Shown here: piece by piece, positions 45,674 through 56,804 of the stretch
Position numbering within the stretch: position 1 is the stretch's first letter
How the letters are laid out: each line of letters starts with the position of its first letter
Source of the DNA: Termitomyces sp. T153
Taxonomy: Eukaryota > Basidiomycota > Agaricomycetes > Agaricales > Lyophyllaceae
Assembly: GCA_018296165.2 (NCBI GenBank)
Contig: JACKQL020000028.1
Coordinates: forward strand, 1 to 64,000
Reading direction: 5' to 3'
DNA length: 64,000 bases
The notes under the pieces: generated by a model
Databases searched by the model: none
Seen by the model: only the letters and a program-made list of their open reading frames with translations
Told to the model about the DNA's origin: nothing
Program-made: the position numbers and the translations under genes

Positions 45674-47658
45674 TCATCTGGCATAAGGATGGAAACTGTG
45701 CTGCCCACGTTGCCCAGATCTCTGAGGACCAGTACCTCCCGCACCCATGGGGCCAGTGGGCGTTGTACCCCCGCCTGCACCTCTCGGGCCTCTCGGCACA
45801 TTAGGACCCATCGTCCCGGCACCACCACCCATGGCGTTACCGCGACCCATGCCCCCCACCCCTCCGCCCATAGCGCTGCCACCCATGCCCCCACCACCCA
45901 TACCTCCGCCGCCCATACCCCCACCACCCATCCCACCACCCATCCCCATGCCTCCACCCATCCCCATGCCCATTCCAGGACGCATCCCGCCGAACCCAGC
46001 ACCACCCATGCCCGCCGCAGCCGCCATCATAGGATTCATCCCCATCATGGCAGGGTTCATCTGCCCGCCACCGGCCATCTGGAACATGCGTGTGTAGAGC
46101 TGCGCGAGGGCCTGCGGGTCAAACGGTGTATTTGCTGCACCGGCTCCTCCAAAGTTACCCTGTTGCGCGCTGAAGCGTCCGCCACTGCCACCACCGCCAC
46201 CACCGGTAGCGCCGCCGCCTTGGAAATTTCCACCACCTTGGCCATCTTCGTTAGGGTAGCTATCCCTCTGGTACCGAGGTTGTGCGAGCTTGACGTCGAT
46301 CTGGGATGACCAGTTAAAGATGGCTGAGAAAAATTAGAAAAGGGCACCGTACCAGCTTGCCATCGATTTCTAGGTTGCCAAATCCTAGGAAGGGCTGGAC
46401 ATTGGTGTCCTCGAAGGAGACAAAACCGAAACCCTTGCTCCGGCCGGTTTCGCGGTCAAGCATGACTGTTGAGTCGATAACCTTGCCGAACTGAGAGAAG
46501 AACTCGCGCATTGACTCTGAAGTGACACTGCCTGCCAGGCCACCGATGAATAACTTCGTTGCTCGTTGATGTTCTTGTCGCGGGATTGCTCGTTTTGGGT
46601 CAATCTATGAATTGTTGATTATAATTTGTCAGCAAATAGATAAAATCAACAATAGAAAAAGGACTTTACAATTTTACCATCAAGGACGTGCTCACGAACC
46701 ATTACGGCGTTCACACTGGCGGGGTCTTCAAATGTCAGAAATGCAAAACAGCGGGAGCGTCCCGCCGCATCTCGCATGATGGTACAAGCATCAACTTTCC
46801 CGAACTGTGTGAAATAATCACGAAGAGTCTCTGAGTAAAGCCCAGTATTAGCAACACAAAACGACTATGAACTATGAACAAATGTATGTACCGTCCGTTG
46901 TATCCCAGTTGAGACCGCCAATGAACATTTTGCTGGAGAGTTGAAGGTACGAAGACACGACAAGGAGGCAGAGGCAGATATGGAAAGAGCAAAGAGATTG
47001 CTATTAGTAACGGTAGGCTAGAACAGAGAGATGTGGTGACAGCAGAAAATAGAGTGAAAAGACGCTACTGAGGGTGTAGCCTAGCCTAGACATAGAGAGG
47101 CACCAGCTACAAGCTAGCGACGATTGCGACTGACTACGCGTGCGTCATCTACAGAGCCTCGCCGCGCTAAGAGCGGCCCTAGAGTAACGCCTGGGATGAC
47201 GAATCAGTTCATGGCTCTCTACTCACCCTTCGTCTTTCATTTCCGAGGGCCTGATTGTGCGTTCGTTGACCGGTATACTTTGATATGCCCCAGATGTCGG
47301 AATTGACTCGGATGGTTGGGGTTGTTCATACGTGGGAATTTGCTGCGTTGCGGGTTGATGTTGCGTGGACGTTGACGAGGCGGTCACCGGATACTGGGCT
47401 GCTCCATTCGATTCTATCATAGTCACCAATGATGGCTTTGCTAGTTGGCCCTGGTCCTGAACCACCGGCGTTGCTGTCTTGGGCTCCGCAGCAGGTGCTT
47501 CTGTTGTGGACCTCACGTCCTTTTGGTCTGAGGGGCCCTCATCGCCACCGAACTCGTCGTTGCCATAAAGGTCTGAAAGTCAGCGGTAAAAGATCAGATC
47601 ATAGGAATAAGCTGTGAAGGTACTTGCCGCCGTACAAATCTGCGTCAAGGTCTGACAT
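45674..47658 (-). CDS. HRP1: Hrp1-type nuclear RNA-binding protein (two RRMs, Gly/Met-rich tail)
   Basis: The start is MSDLDADLYG (ATG 47658). After a Gln/Pro/Thr-rich N-terminal region come RRM1 (KMFIGGLNWDTTDETLRDYF, RCFAFLTFEDPASVNAVMV) and RRM2 (KLFIGGLAGSVTSESMREFF, GRSKGFGFVSFEDTNVQPFL) joined by the linker IDPKRAIPR. The C-terminal tail is rich in Gly and Met (GMGMGGGMGMGGGMGG), and the ORF ends HPYAR at 45674. Hrp1 (CF IB) binds the polyadenylation enhancer of pre-mRNA and shuttles with mRNA. The first intron fits only as GC-AG (donor GCAAGT at 47627). A second intron of about 285 nt is much longer than the roughly 50 nt usual here. Confidence 0.9.
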
Positions 47659-48976
47659 GGTGGTGGTTGGTAAACAGGTTTCAATTTGCAAACACCGCCT
47701 AAGAAGCTTTGTCATCATCGGAACACGGATGCCGGGTCCGTTTTTTTTTCTGAGTCCAAGCTTGACCCTTACTTTTCAATTCGACGTACTGGATTCTCAT
47801 TCTCAATACGATTCCCTGACTCTGCGACCAAATGGTGCAAGGTACAAAACAAGGAGAAAATATAGTTTGGATATATCTGATAGGCGCGCAGAGGTGATGC
47901 GGATAACTCTTTTCATGGAAACGGAACAAACGACTATCATCGTAATGCCCTTCAAGTTGTACTGTGCTGATCAGATTCATTGTCAAGCCATTTGACTGAA
48001 AGAGAACGATATCAATTCGTCTTGATGATATCTTGCAATCATGATACGTTGAATTTGATGTGGCTACCCTATCGTCTATCGTCTAACTTCATATATGTAC
48101 AAAATCGAACTCGGGTAACCGTTACTCGTTCGTATGCAATCTTCATGGTTAGCATGAAGATAACTTACCATGCTTCAGAAATGACTTGTCATCCTCAGGA
48201 ATACCACTGAGGCCTGATCAATGATTGTCCGCTAACGTGTTCATCACTTCCAACATGATATCCAAGCCCATGCCAGCATGATCTACACTAACAAGCTGAT
48301 CGTGACCGCTGCGAACATAAGGTTCCAGCACGTCCCACGATTTACTGAGTCGAAGCCCTCGAGAGCGGCGGCATGGGGGCAGGAGGACGAGGGGTGTGAG
48401 GATGGTCCTAAACTTCATGATAGAGTTTGAGCGCGAGAGCGGCGTATGAAACTCAAGCTCGTTGAATGGTTCTGGTTGAAGATGATAAGATCTGGTCCTC
48501 CAACAAGTTCATGAAAACCAGCTCTAGTTTGCGAATTCTCATACATTTTGAGCTTTACCGTTCACACATTTTGAGCTGTACCGTACACTCAGAGACTAAA
48601 GTTCATAGGACAACCATGGATCGCGCTGCGGGAATATCTTGAAGTAGACCTGTTAGTGTTTAATCTTGTTGTGTGGTGTACTATTCCAAAAACCCGTAGC
48701 AAGATTCCTTGTTTTTTACATCTTCAGTACGTAGATTTAGCCATGGTAAGATAGTACCATACGTAGTGACGATGCCTATTGACCATAGCACTAGTCACGG
48801 AGGTCAGCAATAGGCAAAATGCAGACTAATGATAGTGCGGCCCGTCCATTTTGAATCTTCTTGTCCGTAATTGCGATCCCCTTTTGCGTGCTATCTCTTG
48901 GAGTACAGTACGTACAGATTTCCGTATCCTCAGTTTCGGTGACCTGCAGCTCACAAATCTGCTGAGATAAAAATAA
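47659..48976. other. Intergenic region between HRP1 and tRNA-Glu
   Basis: About 1.3 kb. A minus-strand frame at 48218-48418 begins MKFRTILTPLVLLPPCRRS, which resembles a signal peptide, but nothing supports the rest. No other feature seen. Confidence 0.3.
48968..48976 (-). terminator. RNA polymerase III T-run after tRNA-Glu
   Basis: The minus strand reads TTATTTTTA immediately after the tRNA discriminator base; runs of four or more T terminate pol III. Confidence 0.7.
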
Positions 48977-49063
48977 TTCCGGTACGGGGAATCGAACCCC
49001 GAGCTGCCGCGAATTCCTTCACGAGATGAAAGGCGGCAATGTTAGCCGTTACACCATACCGGA
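48977..49063 (-). tRNA. tRNA-Glu (TTC) with a short intron
   Basis: Acceptor arms TCCGGTA and TACCGGA pair perfectly; the D arm is GTGT-AACGGCTA-ACAT; the anticodon arm GCCGC / GCGGC encloses loop CTTTCA with anticodon TTC (Glu), interrupted by an intron of about 15 nt (TCTCGTGAAGGAATT) in the usual place one base after the anticodon. The T arm is CGGGG-TTCGATT-CCCCG. A T-run (TTTTT) lies just downstream on the minus strand, a normal RNA polymerase III terminator. CCA is not encoded. Confidence 0.92.
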
Positions 49064-49444
49064 TATACCCTTCGTGGCATGTTAGGCTTATAATATCAGC
49101 AATGTCTCATTGTTCACTTACACGCTCAGTAGTTTTGAACTTGAATACATTGAATGATTCACGGCTGCTGTCCGTACGATGACGAATCGGAATGATCGAC
49201 CCGGAAATTCGGTCACTTCCGGTGTCGGATCATTTCTCATTTCTACCCGCAAAGATATCGGTAGTTTGATTTCAAATTTCACCAACCTTCAGGCCTTCAG
49301 GTTGGACTTGGGAGCCGGAGCAGGTCAGTAGCCTTGATTTCGATAAGATTTATATGGTTGCATGACTGCGTTCTTTGTCCTTGCAATTCACATCTTCATT
49401 ACGATTCTAACAAATCTGGCTCAGGTCAGCACGGTCTTCACGAC
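49064..49444. other. Intergenic region upstream of PDX2
   Basis: About 380 bp that should contain the PDX2 promoter. No other feature seen. Confidence 0.3.
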
Positions 49445-50298
49445 ATGGCGGTACTCAGTAGGGAAGAAGTTAATGTTGGCATCCTTGGTGAGTCAGGCTA
49501 CGCTCTTAATAGCCATCGTCTGACTTCCGATAAAGCCCTTCAGGGTGCCTTTGTCGAGCATCAGGCTATGCTCAAAAAATTATCTCTGAAGCAAAAGATT
49601 GTCGTTGCGCAGGTGCGCAGTGTAGAGGACCTAAATCGTTGCGATGCTTTGATTATTCCTGGAGGAGGTGAGTGCAGTCCTTTTGGAAAGCATTATAGTT
49701 ATCACTGACTTTGATTGCTGGCAGAATCAACGACAATAGCTGTTCTCGCACGCGTTTCTGACCTTTTAGAGCCCCTTCGACAGTTTGTGAAGACCAAGCC
49801 TGTTTGGGGGACCTGTGCTGGTGCGATCCTGCTATCCCAAACGGTGGAGGGTACGAAGAAGGGTGGACAAGAAATTTTAGGCGGGATTTCTATTGCCATC
49901 GCTAGAAATGGCTGGGGATCACAAGTAGAATCGTTTGAGGCTGATCTCGACGTTGTCGGTTTACGCAATTCCGATAAACCGTTCAAGGGTGTCTTCATCC
50001 GCGCACCGGCAAGTCCGGTCCACAAGACTGATCTCACTCTCACACTTACGAAAGCTGATAACAGGTCGTGCTGGGGCTTACTCCTGGGCCCAATGATGCT
50101 CCCATCCAAGTGGTTGCTCGCCTTCATACCAGTCTTCTACCTCCATCACTTTCTTCGCTGGACGAGAACGACCCCAAGACTATTGTTGCGTTGCGTCAGG
50201 GACGTCACTTCTTGACTACCTTCCACCCAGAGCTCACCCAAGATCACCGCTTTCACGAGTATTTCGTGAAGGAATGTGTCTTCCCTGCTGCGATTTGA
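49445..50298 (+). CDS. PDX2: Pyridoxal 5'-phosphate synthase glutaminase subunit (Pdx2/SNO)
   Basis: Four exons (49445-49487, 49536-49667, 49725-50008, 50065-50298) join to 230 residues. Motifs are VGILALQGAFVEHQAML at the start, IPGGESTTIA, the nucleophile cysteine in WGTCAGAILL, GWGSQVESFE, and the His-Glu pair in TTFHPELTQD near the end. Pdx2 releases ammonia from glutamine for the partner Pdx1, which makes PLP from ribose 5-phosphate and glyceraldehyde 3-phosphate. Pdx1 is not in this window. The third intron can be spliced in frame only as GC-AG (donor GCAAGT at 50009). The length matches the family. Confidence 0.92.
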
Positions 50299-50751
50299 GA
50301 CACACGCAGCACCACATATCTCTGACATATTATTAGTGCAGTGCCAAAATGGGCACATAGTTATTTTTGACTAATCTGAACTGCGCATTAATCACGAAAC
50401 GGTGACATAATCATTACCTTACTTCTAGAACATCGTTTGTATTTAAATTGGCTAGTGGAATGGTACCCATGATAAGGTGGAAAGCCTTCTAGGCTCGCAT
50501 GCCTGAAGAGAACGGTTGTGATTGCAAGTATAGACATGACCTTTGGGCTTCCACGCTAACAAGTCATGTGTACAAGTACTTATGCCGGAATTCCAAACCT
50601 ATTTATCGGAAGCCACATAAGCGGTGACATCGCTATGTTTTATTTCCACGACCACACATGGTGCCCAGTCGTCTGTGATTCTTATCGCATAGATAAATAC
50701 CGCAAGGATATCATATTCCCGGACGTCGCACCCACGATATAGCCAGAGGTC
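50299..50751. other. Intergenic region upstream of carboxypeptidase 2
   Basis: About 450 bp without a gene; probable promoter of the carboxypeptidase. No repeat seen. Confidence 0.3.
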
Positions 50752-53142
50752 ATGTTTCCCCAGCTCTGGTTGACGCTTATCGCTGCAGCAAGCGTGCTTG
50801 GAACACAAGGACGCCAGCTGCGCAAAGAAGACATCCGTGAACGACAAGTCGCTGCTGCTCAGCGCTGGCGCACGATTACCGGTATCGAAGCTGCCCATGC
50901 GCACTCGTTTCCAGTAAAACGCGCCAGCATCAAAAATATCACGTTCTCTAACCCCGCGGCGTCACGTACGTAGTTATATTTAGAACTACTTGCGCTGAAA
51001 TCTGAGCGATCACTTTCTTTTGTCGTAGAGTTCTACGTCGACGGCACGACCATCCCCGAAGTCGACTTTGATATAGGACCTAGTTGGTCAGGATTGTTAC
51101 CTATTAGCAGCGACCCGAACGAAACTCGCAAGGCGAGCACAGCAATGAGATCCCTCATTGAGGTATTCTAACATGCCTCTGTAGCTGTTTTTCTGGTTCT
51201 TTCCCCCTGGTCCCGATGGGAGTCTTGATGATCTCATTTTTTGGTATGTTTTACCATTCTGATTCCACCGACCTTTATGTTAATTCCAACTAAACAGGAC
51301 CAACGGGGGACCAGGTTGCTCGTCCCTTGAGGGTCTTCTCCAAGAGAATGGGGCATGTGTCCATTTTCCTCCATTTTAAGAACACAATTTAGACCTTTGC
51401 TTCGCATCTCAGCCTTTCCAATGGGGTTATGGCCAAGCCAAGGCTACCGTGAACGAATTCAGCTGGACTAACCTTTCTAGTGTTCTCTGGGTAGAACAGC
51501 CCGTTGGTACAGGCTTTTCTCAAGGAGAGCCGAATATTAAGGTGCGTGGGTGGCAATTGAGAATTATACCCTGTATTATCGTCATGCCTAATGGACTTTT
51601 AGAACGAAGATGACCTTGCCGCCCAACTGGTCGGATTCCTACAGCAATTCCTTGAGGTTTTCTCTGAATTGAAAAATAAGAACCTGTATCTGTCAGGCGA
51701 GAGCGTGAGTTTGACCCATTTTGCGCTCATGTACCTGATTGTATAACTTTCATATAGTACGCGGGGGCCTACGTGCCTTGTGAGTCAGGTCAAACAACCA
51801 CTACTTCGGATGGATAAAGAATATCTTTCCTAGATATCGCCAATTTCATTTATGAACATCCGACTCTTGTCGACTTAAGCCTTCAAGGAATTTGGATATC
51901 TGATCGTAAGTACCTTGACTTGCCGCGACCAACAACATCCTTACTCTCGAAAAGCGTCGCTATCGTGGGATGTTGTCCAAGAACAGATACCCGCCGTTGA
52001 CTTCGTCCACAAGTATGAGCATGTCTTTGCCTTCAAGTGGGTTCCACTTCAAGTCAGCGCGGCTGGAGAAAGTTTACCCACTTTTCGTACAGCCAATCTT
52101 TCATGGCACAACTGGATGCCCTGGCAGCGAAGTGTAACTATGCTGGCTACTTTGCCAAGCACGTCACATACCCGCCTCAAGGACTTCTTCCTCTCCCCGG
52201 AAAATCGACCTCTGCAGATCCTGGATGCGATGCGTGGGATATCATCTTCGAAGCTGCGCTGATCGTCAACCCTGCGTTCAATATCTATCGCATCTTTGAC
52301 ACGTACCCTATTCTCTGGGATGTCCTCGGGTTCCCGTATGTATATAAATCCTTTATATGTTTCTGCATTCACTCCCTTTTGCTATTTAGGGGATCTTTCG
52401 AGCAGGTCCAGGTGTCACCTATTTATTTTGATAGAGAGGATGTGAAAAGAGCAATTCATGCGCCGGTGAATGTGACTTGGACGGAGTGCTCCAACATAAA
52501 TGTTTTCCCTCGAGGAGATGGCAGTCTTCCGTCGGCTCTCAGTGTCTTGCCAAACGTCATCGAAAAAAGCAACAGGACTGTTATCGTTCACGGCCTCGCC
52601 GATTTCATCCTCATCGCTGAGGGGTGAGTGACATCCTCAATTTTTGATGCTGAGTGTGATCAATATGATAATGCTATATAGCACGAGGATTGTTATTCAA
52701 AAGTACGTCCTTATCTTCTATCAACATTTAGTGAATGATCTGATCCCAAATTTGCCACTTGTCTAGTATGACCTGTGAGTTTCGAACGATACTACTCTAT
52801 TTTGACCATTATACTGAGATCATTCTAGGGAACGGAAGACAAGGCTTCCAGACGCCCATCGCAAATGATTCCTTCATTGTTGATGGAGTCGGTGCTTTGG
52901 GAAATACTCATAATGAACGAGGGCTGACGTATGTTGAGGTACAATTGAGTGGCCACATGTACGTATGCGTTTTGGGTTTATTGAGTGGTTTCTTACCAAT
53001 GTGCTCTAAAGGGTGCCACAATTCTCTCCTGTGGTAAGCTGCTCATAATTATTAATCTGTCCTTTTCCCCGTCTCCGACCACACGTTTCAGGCTGCATTC
53101 CAGATTATGCAGTATTTAATGGGCATGAGAGCAACGCCATAG
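50752..53142 (+). CDS. Serine carboxypeptidase (peptidase family S10), paralogue 2
   Basis: It starts MFPQLWLTLIAAASVLG (signal peptide) and ends MRATP. The arrangement is as in paralogue 1: KLFFWFFPPGP, TNGGPGCSSLEGLLQENG, WVEQPVGTGFSQG, nucleophile in SGES-YAGAYVPY, CDAWDIIFEAALIVNPAFN, acid in VHGLADFILIAEG, and histidine in SGHMVPQFSPV. Exons are short and introns about 45-60 nt. The splice after LLQENG has no GT at the position used by paralogue 1; it fits GC-AG (donor GCATGT) or a shifted 36-nt GT-AG intron adding six residues. The stop lies only 65 bp from the convergent GH85 gene. Confidence 0.88.
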
Positions 53143-53207
53143 CACATTTCCAGTTCTTTTTCTTTCCAGTCTACAATACATTGTGTTCAGTTCCAAGGCT
53201 GGATGTA

Positions 53208-55833
53208 CTAGACTAGTATCGATTGTAGGTCGGAATCTACGAATACGCAATTCTCCCATTCTAAAACGTTGCCATTGTCTGTCACTCCCTGTATGTAGAA
53301 GCGAACCTTCGTAGACTTCCCAGCACTGATCTCAGACCAAAATGGAAGTTCTTCAGGCACAACCTCGAACGTTGTGCTCCGCCCCACCAAACCAGTCGTC
53401 CCCAGCCATACAGCGTTCTCAGGCTGGCCAACATGCCCGGATGGAAAATGCAGAAGGCCATATATGTTGTAGTACATGAACTGGGGGAACCAGTTGTTTG
53501 ATGGTTGTACTGCCCAAGCAGATACTGGATCATCGGGCGACGTTATGTTGATTGATGTCAAAGGAAGAAAAGATGCACCGACTTCCCAGGAGAGCATTCC
53601 TGGGGTATCTTTTGACTTCGGTGCAGTGAAGTTCGCACACAGCATTATATGACTATGAACAGCAGCTGTCGATGGTTGCACGGGGTATACGTTTAGCTGG
53701 CCAATTCGGATCTTCACATCTAAGTTCTTAGAAGGGTCTTCGGTTAGGAGAGCAACAATGAGACCAATTGCACTCTTTCGTTTGGCTATTTGATCTTGTT
53801 CCATTGGTATGCTAAGCTGGATGGATAACTTAGACCAGCCACCCGGAAGTTCACTGTCTGTGTCGGCAATAGGCTGAATTTCAAATGAAACGGCGTCGGG
53901 GGCTGAGGATTTCACAGAAAGTCCTAGGTCAAGGTCAGTTTGACCAGTTTCGACGATCTTGTAATACAAAGTAGCTCCATATTTCGTGCCACTAGTAATG
54001 GATAAGGTCTGTATCGGGATCCAAATGCTCCTAAATGTTGTATCCTCCTTTGAACCTGGACAAGACACATCGATCCTAACGGAGCTACCACCATTCCAGG
54101 CGTCTTCGAAACAGATGGCTGGCAGGACATGAGGCAGAGGACTGATCCGTTCGTCATCATCCCATTGTACAGCAGGAAGAGGCCATAACAGGTCTCCAAC
54201 GGAGCATTGTTTGTCGATGTCAGTCCAGCCATCTCCCGTCTGATAGACGTTGATTCCGTTGACAAACCAGGCCCGGCCGACACCAGGATTGAACGTGGTA
54301 TGGAAAAAAAGATCCAACGGGTCCGGAGGAGGATTGTGAGGGAAGAAGCTGGTAATGGGCTGGAACGGGCCGTGAGGACATTCAGGCTCCCCTCTCCGTC
54401 TAGGGACATCGGGAACCTCAACATCTCCACTGGTAGGTCCAACCCATAGTTTACGATCATACTCCCACCACTTCTCCCAGTTGAAGCCTGGTTTATCCTG
54501 TTCGCTCTCCCATGTCCAACCTTGTCCGAAGAGGGCGACACTAAGACCTAGCGAACCTGGGTCGATATGTGTGATAGCCTTGTACGAGCCAAAGCCTCCG
54601 CCGCCATGCGACCCGCGGCCCCAAACATCAACCCCCATGTATATGTCACTCAAAGATTTCTTTGACGTCCGAGGCTCAGAACCTAGAGTACTGCCAGCTG
54701 ATACCGACTCCAACGACAAAAAGTACTCCGCTGTCGTATTCGGGTAACTTGGTGGCCACTGAGCAGATGCGAGTCGGAATCATGAATAGTCATTGATAGA
54801 GGACGTACTGTATAATTTGTAAAGATGGCGGTAGAAGAAAGAAAGAATGGAAGATTCAAGCTGTTTAAGCGATCCTGCCATTTCAGCTGACCATTAAAGA
54901 TCACACTGTCATACCTATAGAAGATTCTATAAGACACGATATAGCAATGTAGGAAATTGGATTGTCATGATTACCAATGAGTTTCTCCGTGGCTCCCAAC
55001 CTTGTTCACGAGCTCGTGCTGCAGAAGAGTTATCCAAGCGGCGAGAGCTCTACACTGCTCAACGCCACCACCAAGTGGGCATTCAAAATTCAGAAGATAA
55101 CCATCGAAACCACGCTGGTAGGCTAGCTCTGCAAGAAGTCTTGCATAATGTGGAGACAATGGAAGAGAGGTGAATCTAGCAGTTGCCTTGGCAGGTCCAT
55201 TGACGGATTGGGGGAGTTGCCCCATCAAAAGACGAAGACAATCTTCTTGACCGTCTCCTTCGAATATTCTCCAGGACGATCAAGTAAAGGACTGATTTAC
55301 ACAAGAGAGAGGAATAATAAGCAACATACAGAGTACCGAGGATCTTTACACCTTGTCTGTGGGCTGCAGTGATCCAACCAGGAGGGGGAACTGTGACACG
55401 GTGATGTGAAAAACTAATCGGGATCATCAGGTCACGCAGAATCTAGACTAGAAATCCAACTTGCTACACGAAAGTATCACAGCTAGACCAAAAATTGTAA
55501 GTGTACGACAGGGCAGAAGTATTTTCAGTATAGCCTCCCTAGGTGGAAATCAGTCATCTTCACGTATAAACAACATCTTGAATCGCCTTATAGTCATGAC
55601 AGACCTTTAGAAAAGTGAGTAGATGTTTCTATTTGTTGATCACAAGTCTGAAATACCAAAAGCTTTCCTCTCTGACTAGAAACATCATCATCGGCTCGAG
55701 CGATATATCTCAGGACGCCGTCGAGTTTATGATTACTTGAACTTGCAGCCCACGTGTCAAGATCGTTCAAGGAGGAGAAATAAGGAGCATCTATGTTAGC
55801 AGGCGAAATCTTAGCGAATTGTATTTGTGGCAT
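53208..55833 (-). CDS. GH85 endo-beta-N-acetylglucosaminidase (ENGase)
   Basis: It starts MPQIQFAKISPANIDAPYF and has the family order: SSLNDLDTW, VCHDYKAIQDVVYT, YFSHHRVTVPPPGW and AAHRQGVKILGTL, then the catalytic segment FDGYLLNFECPLGGG near 55120 with the Asn and Glu (N-x-E) that act in substrate-assisted cleavage, and IWYDSVIFNGQLKWQDRLN. A 500-residue C-terminal exon continues with GVDVWGRGSHGGGGFGSYKA. GH85 enzymes cut between the two GlcNAc residues of N-glycans. There is no signal peptide at the chosen start, so it is probably cytosolic and acts on free oligosaccharides or misfolded glycoproteins. Confidence 0.88.
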
Positions 55834-56804
55834 CGATATCGTCAGTGTGGGTAGTAACTCTGTCAGGCTGATTGCATGATTGCCGATGTCCACTAAGTAT
55901 GTCATTGTTTGTCGTCGATCAGGAGATTCGACTCTCTTACGTAAGTAAGATAGTTCTTTGTGGAGGCGCACCTGCCAAAATTGATTTTGTTTATAGCTCA
56001 CACAGTTTTTTGACCCTCAGAAAAGTATAACATATATTCCCATTTCCATAGGCCATGAAACATTGAAACAGAGTGAAAAGTCATAGTTTGGGACTATTCT
56101 CCAAATAAGACATAAGCTTTTGGATCTTGTGCACTTAGGAGAGAGTAGGAGAGAGTTTGAGATAGGAGCATGTATTAGTTCGTGGGCAGAGCACCACGGC
56201 GAGAACCAGGGTGACTCGGTACATGAGGGATGCATACTTGTACTTGACTTCACTGTCTTGCAGAACTTATGATGGTGATATGAAGTAAACTTTCCGAAAG
56301 CTCAAGGCAGACAAACAGGTACTTCATCCTTACCCCGACTTCACGTATGTCAACCTTGATTACAATCCCTATGCAACACAATACGCTGTTTGCCCTTGTT
56401 TGTTCTACAGAGCTGGAACAAACGCTGAACTTAAAGAGTATCGTTTGACTGTATATCTGGTGTCTGGATGAACCTCGATCAGTATGAGCCTATACCATCA
56501 ATGCCTCTTACCAAGTAAGAATGTCTTTTTTCAATACTGAAGGAACAAAGATAAACCTTTTGTGGCTTAGGAAAGTTCAGAAATCTGGGCCTCAGCCATG
56601 CATCCACTTCAAAAGAAGTCAAACAATGCAATGGTTCTGGAGTCATTTATAGAAAGATGTCCGGATTGTCAACTGCTTGCTCGGTTCTCGAGTACATGCG
56701 ACTCATGAGCATCTTGTACTCATATTTTACCCTATTACTAAGTTGGTATCGCTGCCAACAAACTGCGTGATATGACATGATGTGGCATGATTGATATAAG
56801 AACC
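55834..56804. other. Intergenic region between the GH85 and dioxygenase genes
   Basis: About 970 bp with no convincing gene. It should contain the GH85 promoter and the 3' end of the dioxygenase transcript. Confidence 0.3.

Noticed and set aside
45646..46309. Plus-strand and alternative-frame ORFs opposite HRP1
   Set aside because: They mirror the Gly/Met-rich tail of HRP1, whose repetitive codons keep other frames open.
48218..48418. Small minus-strand ORF beginning MKFRTILTPLVLLPP
   Set aside because: The start resembles a signal peptide but there is no further support, no family and no splice partner.
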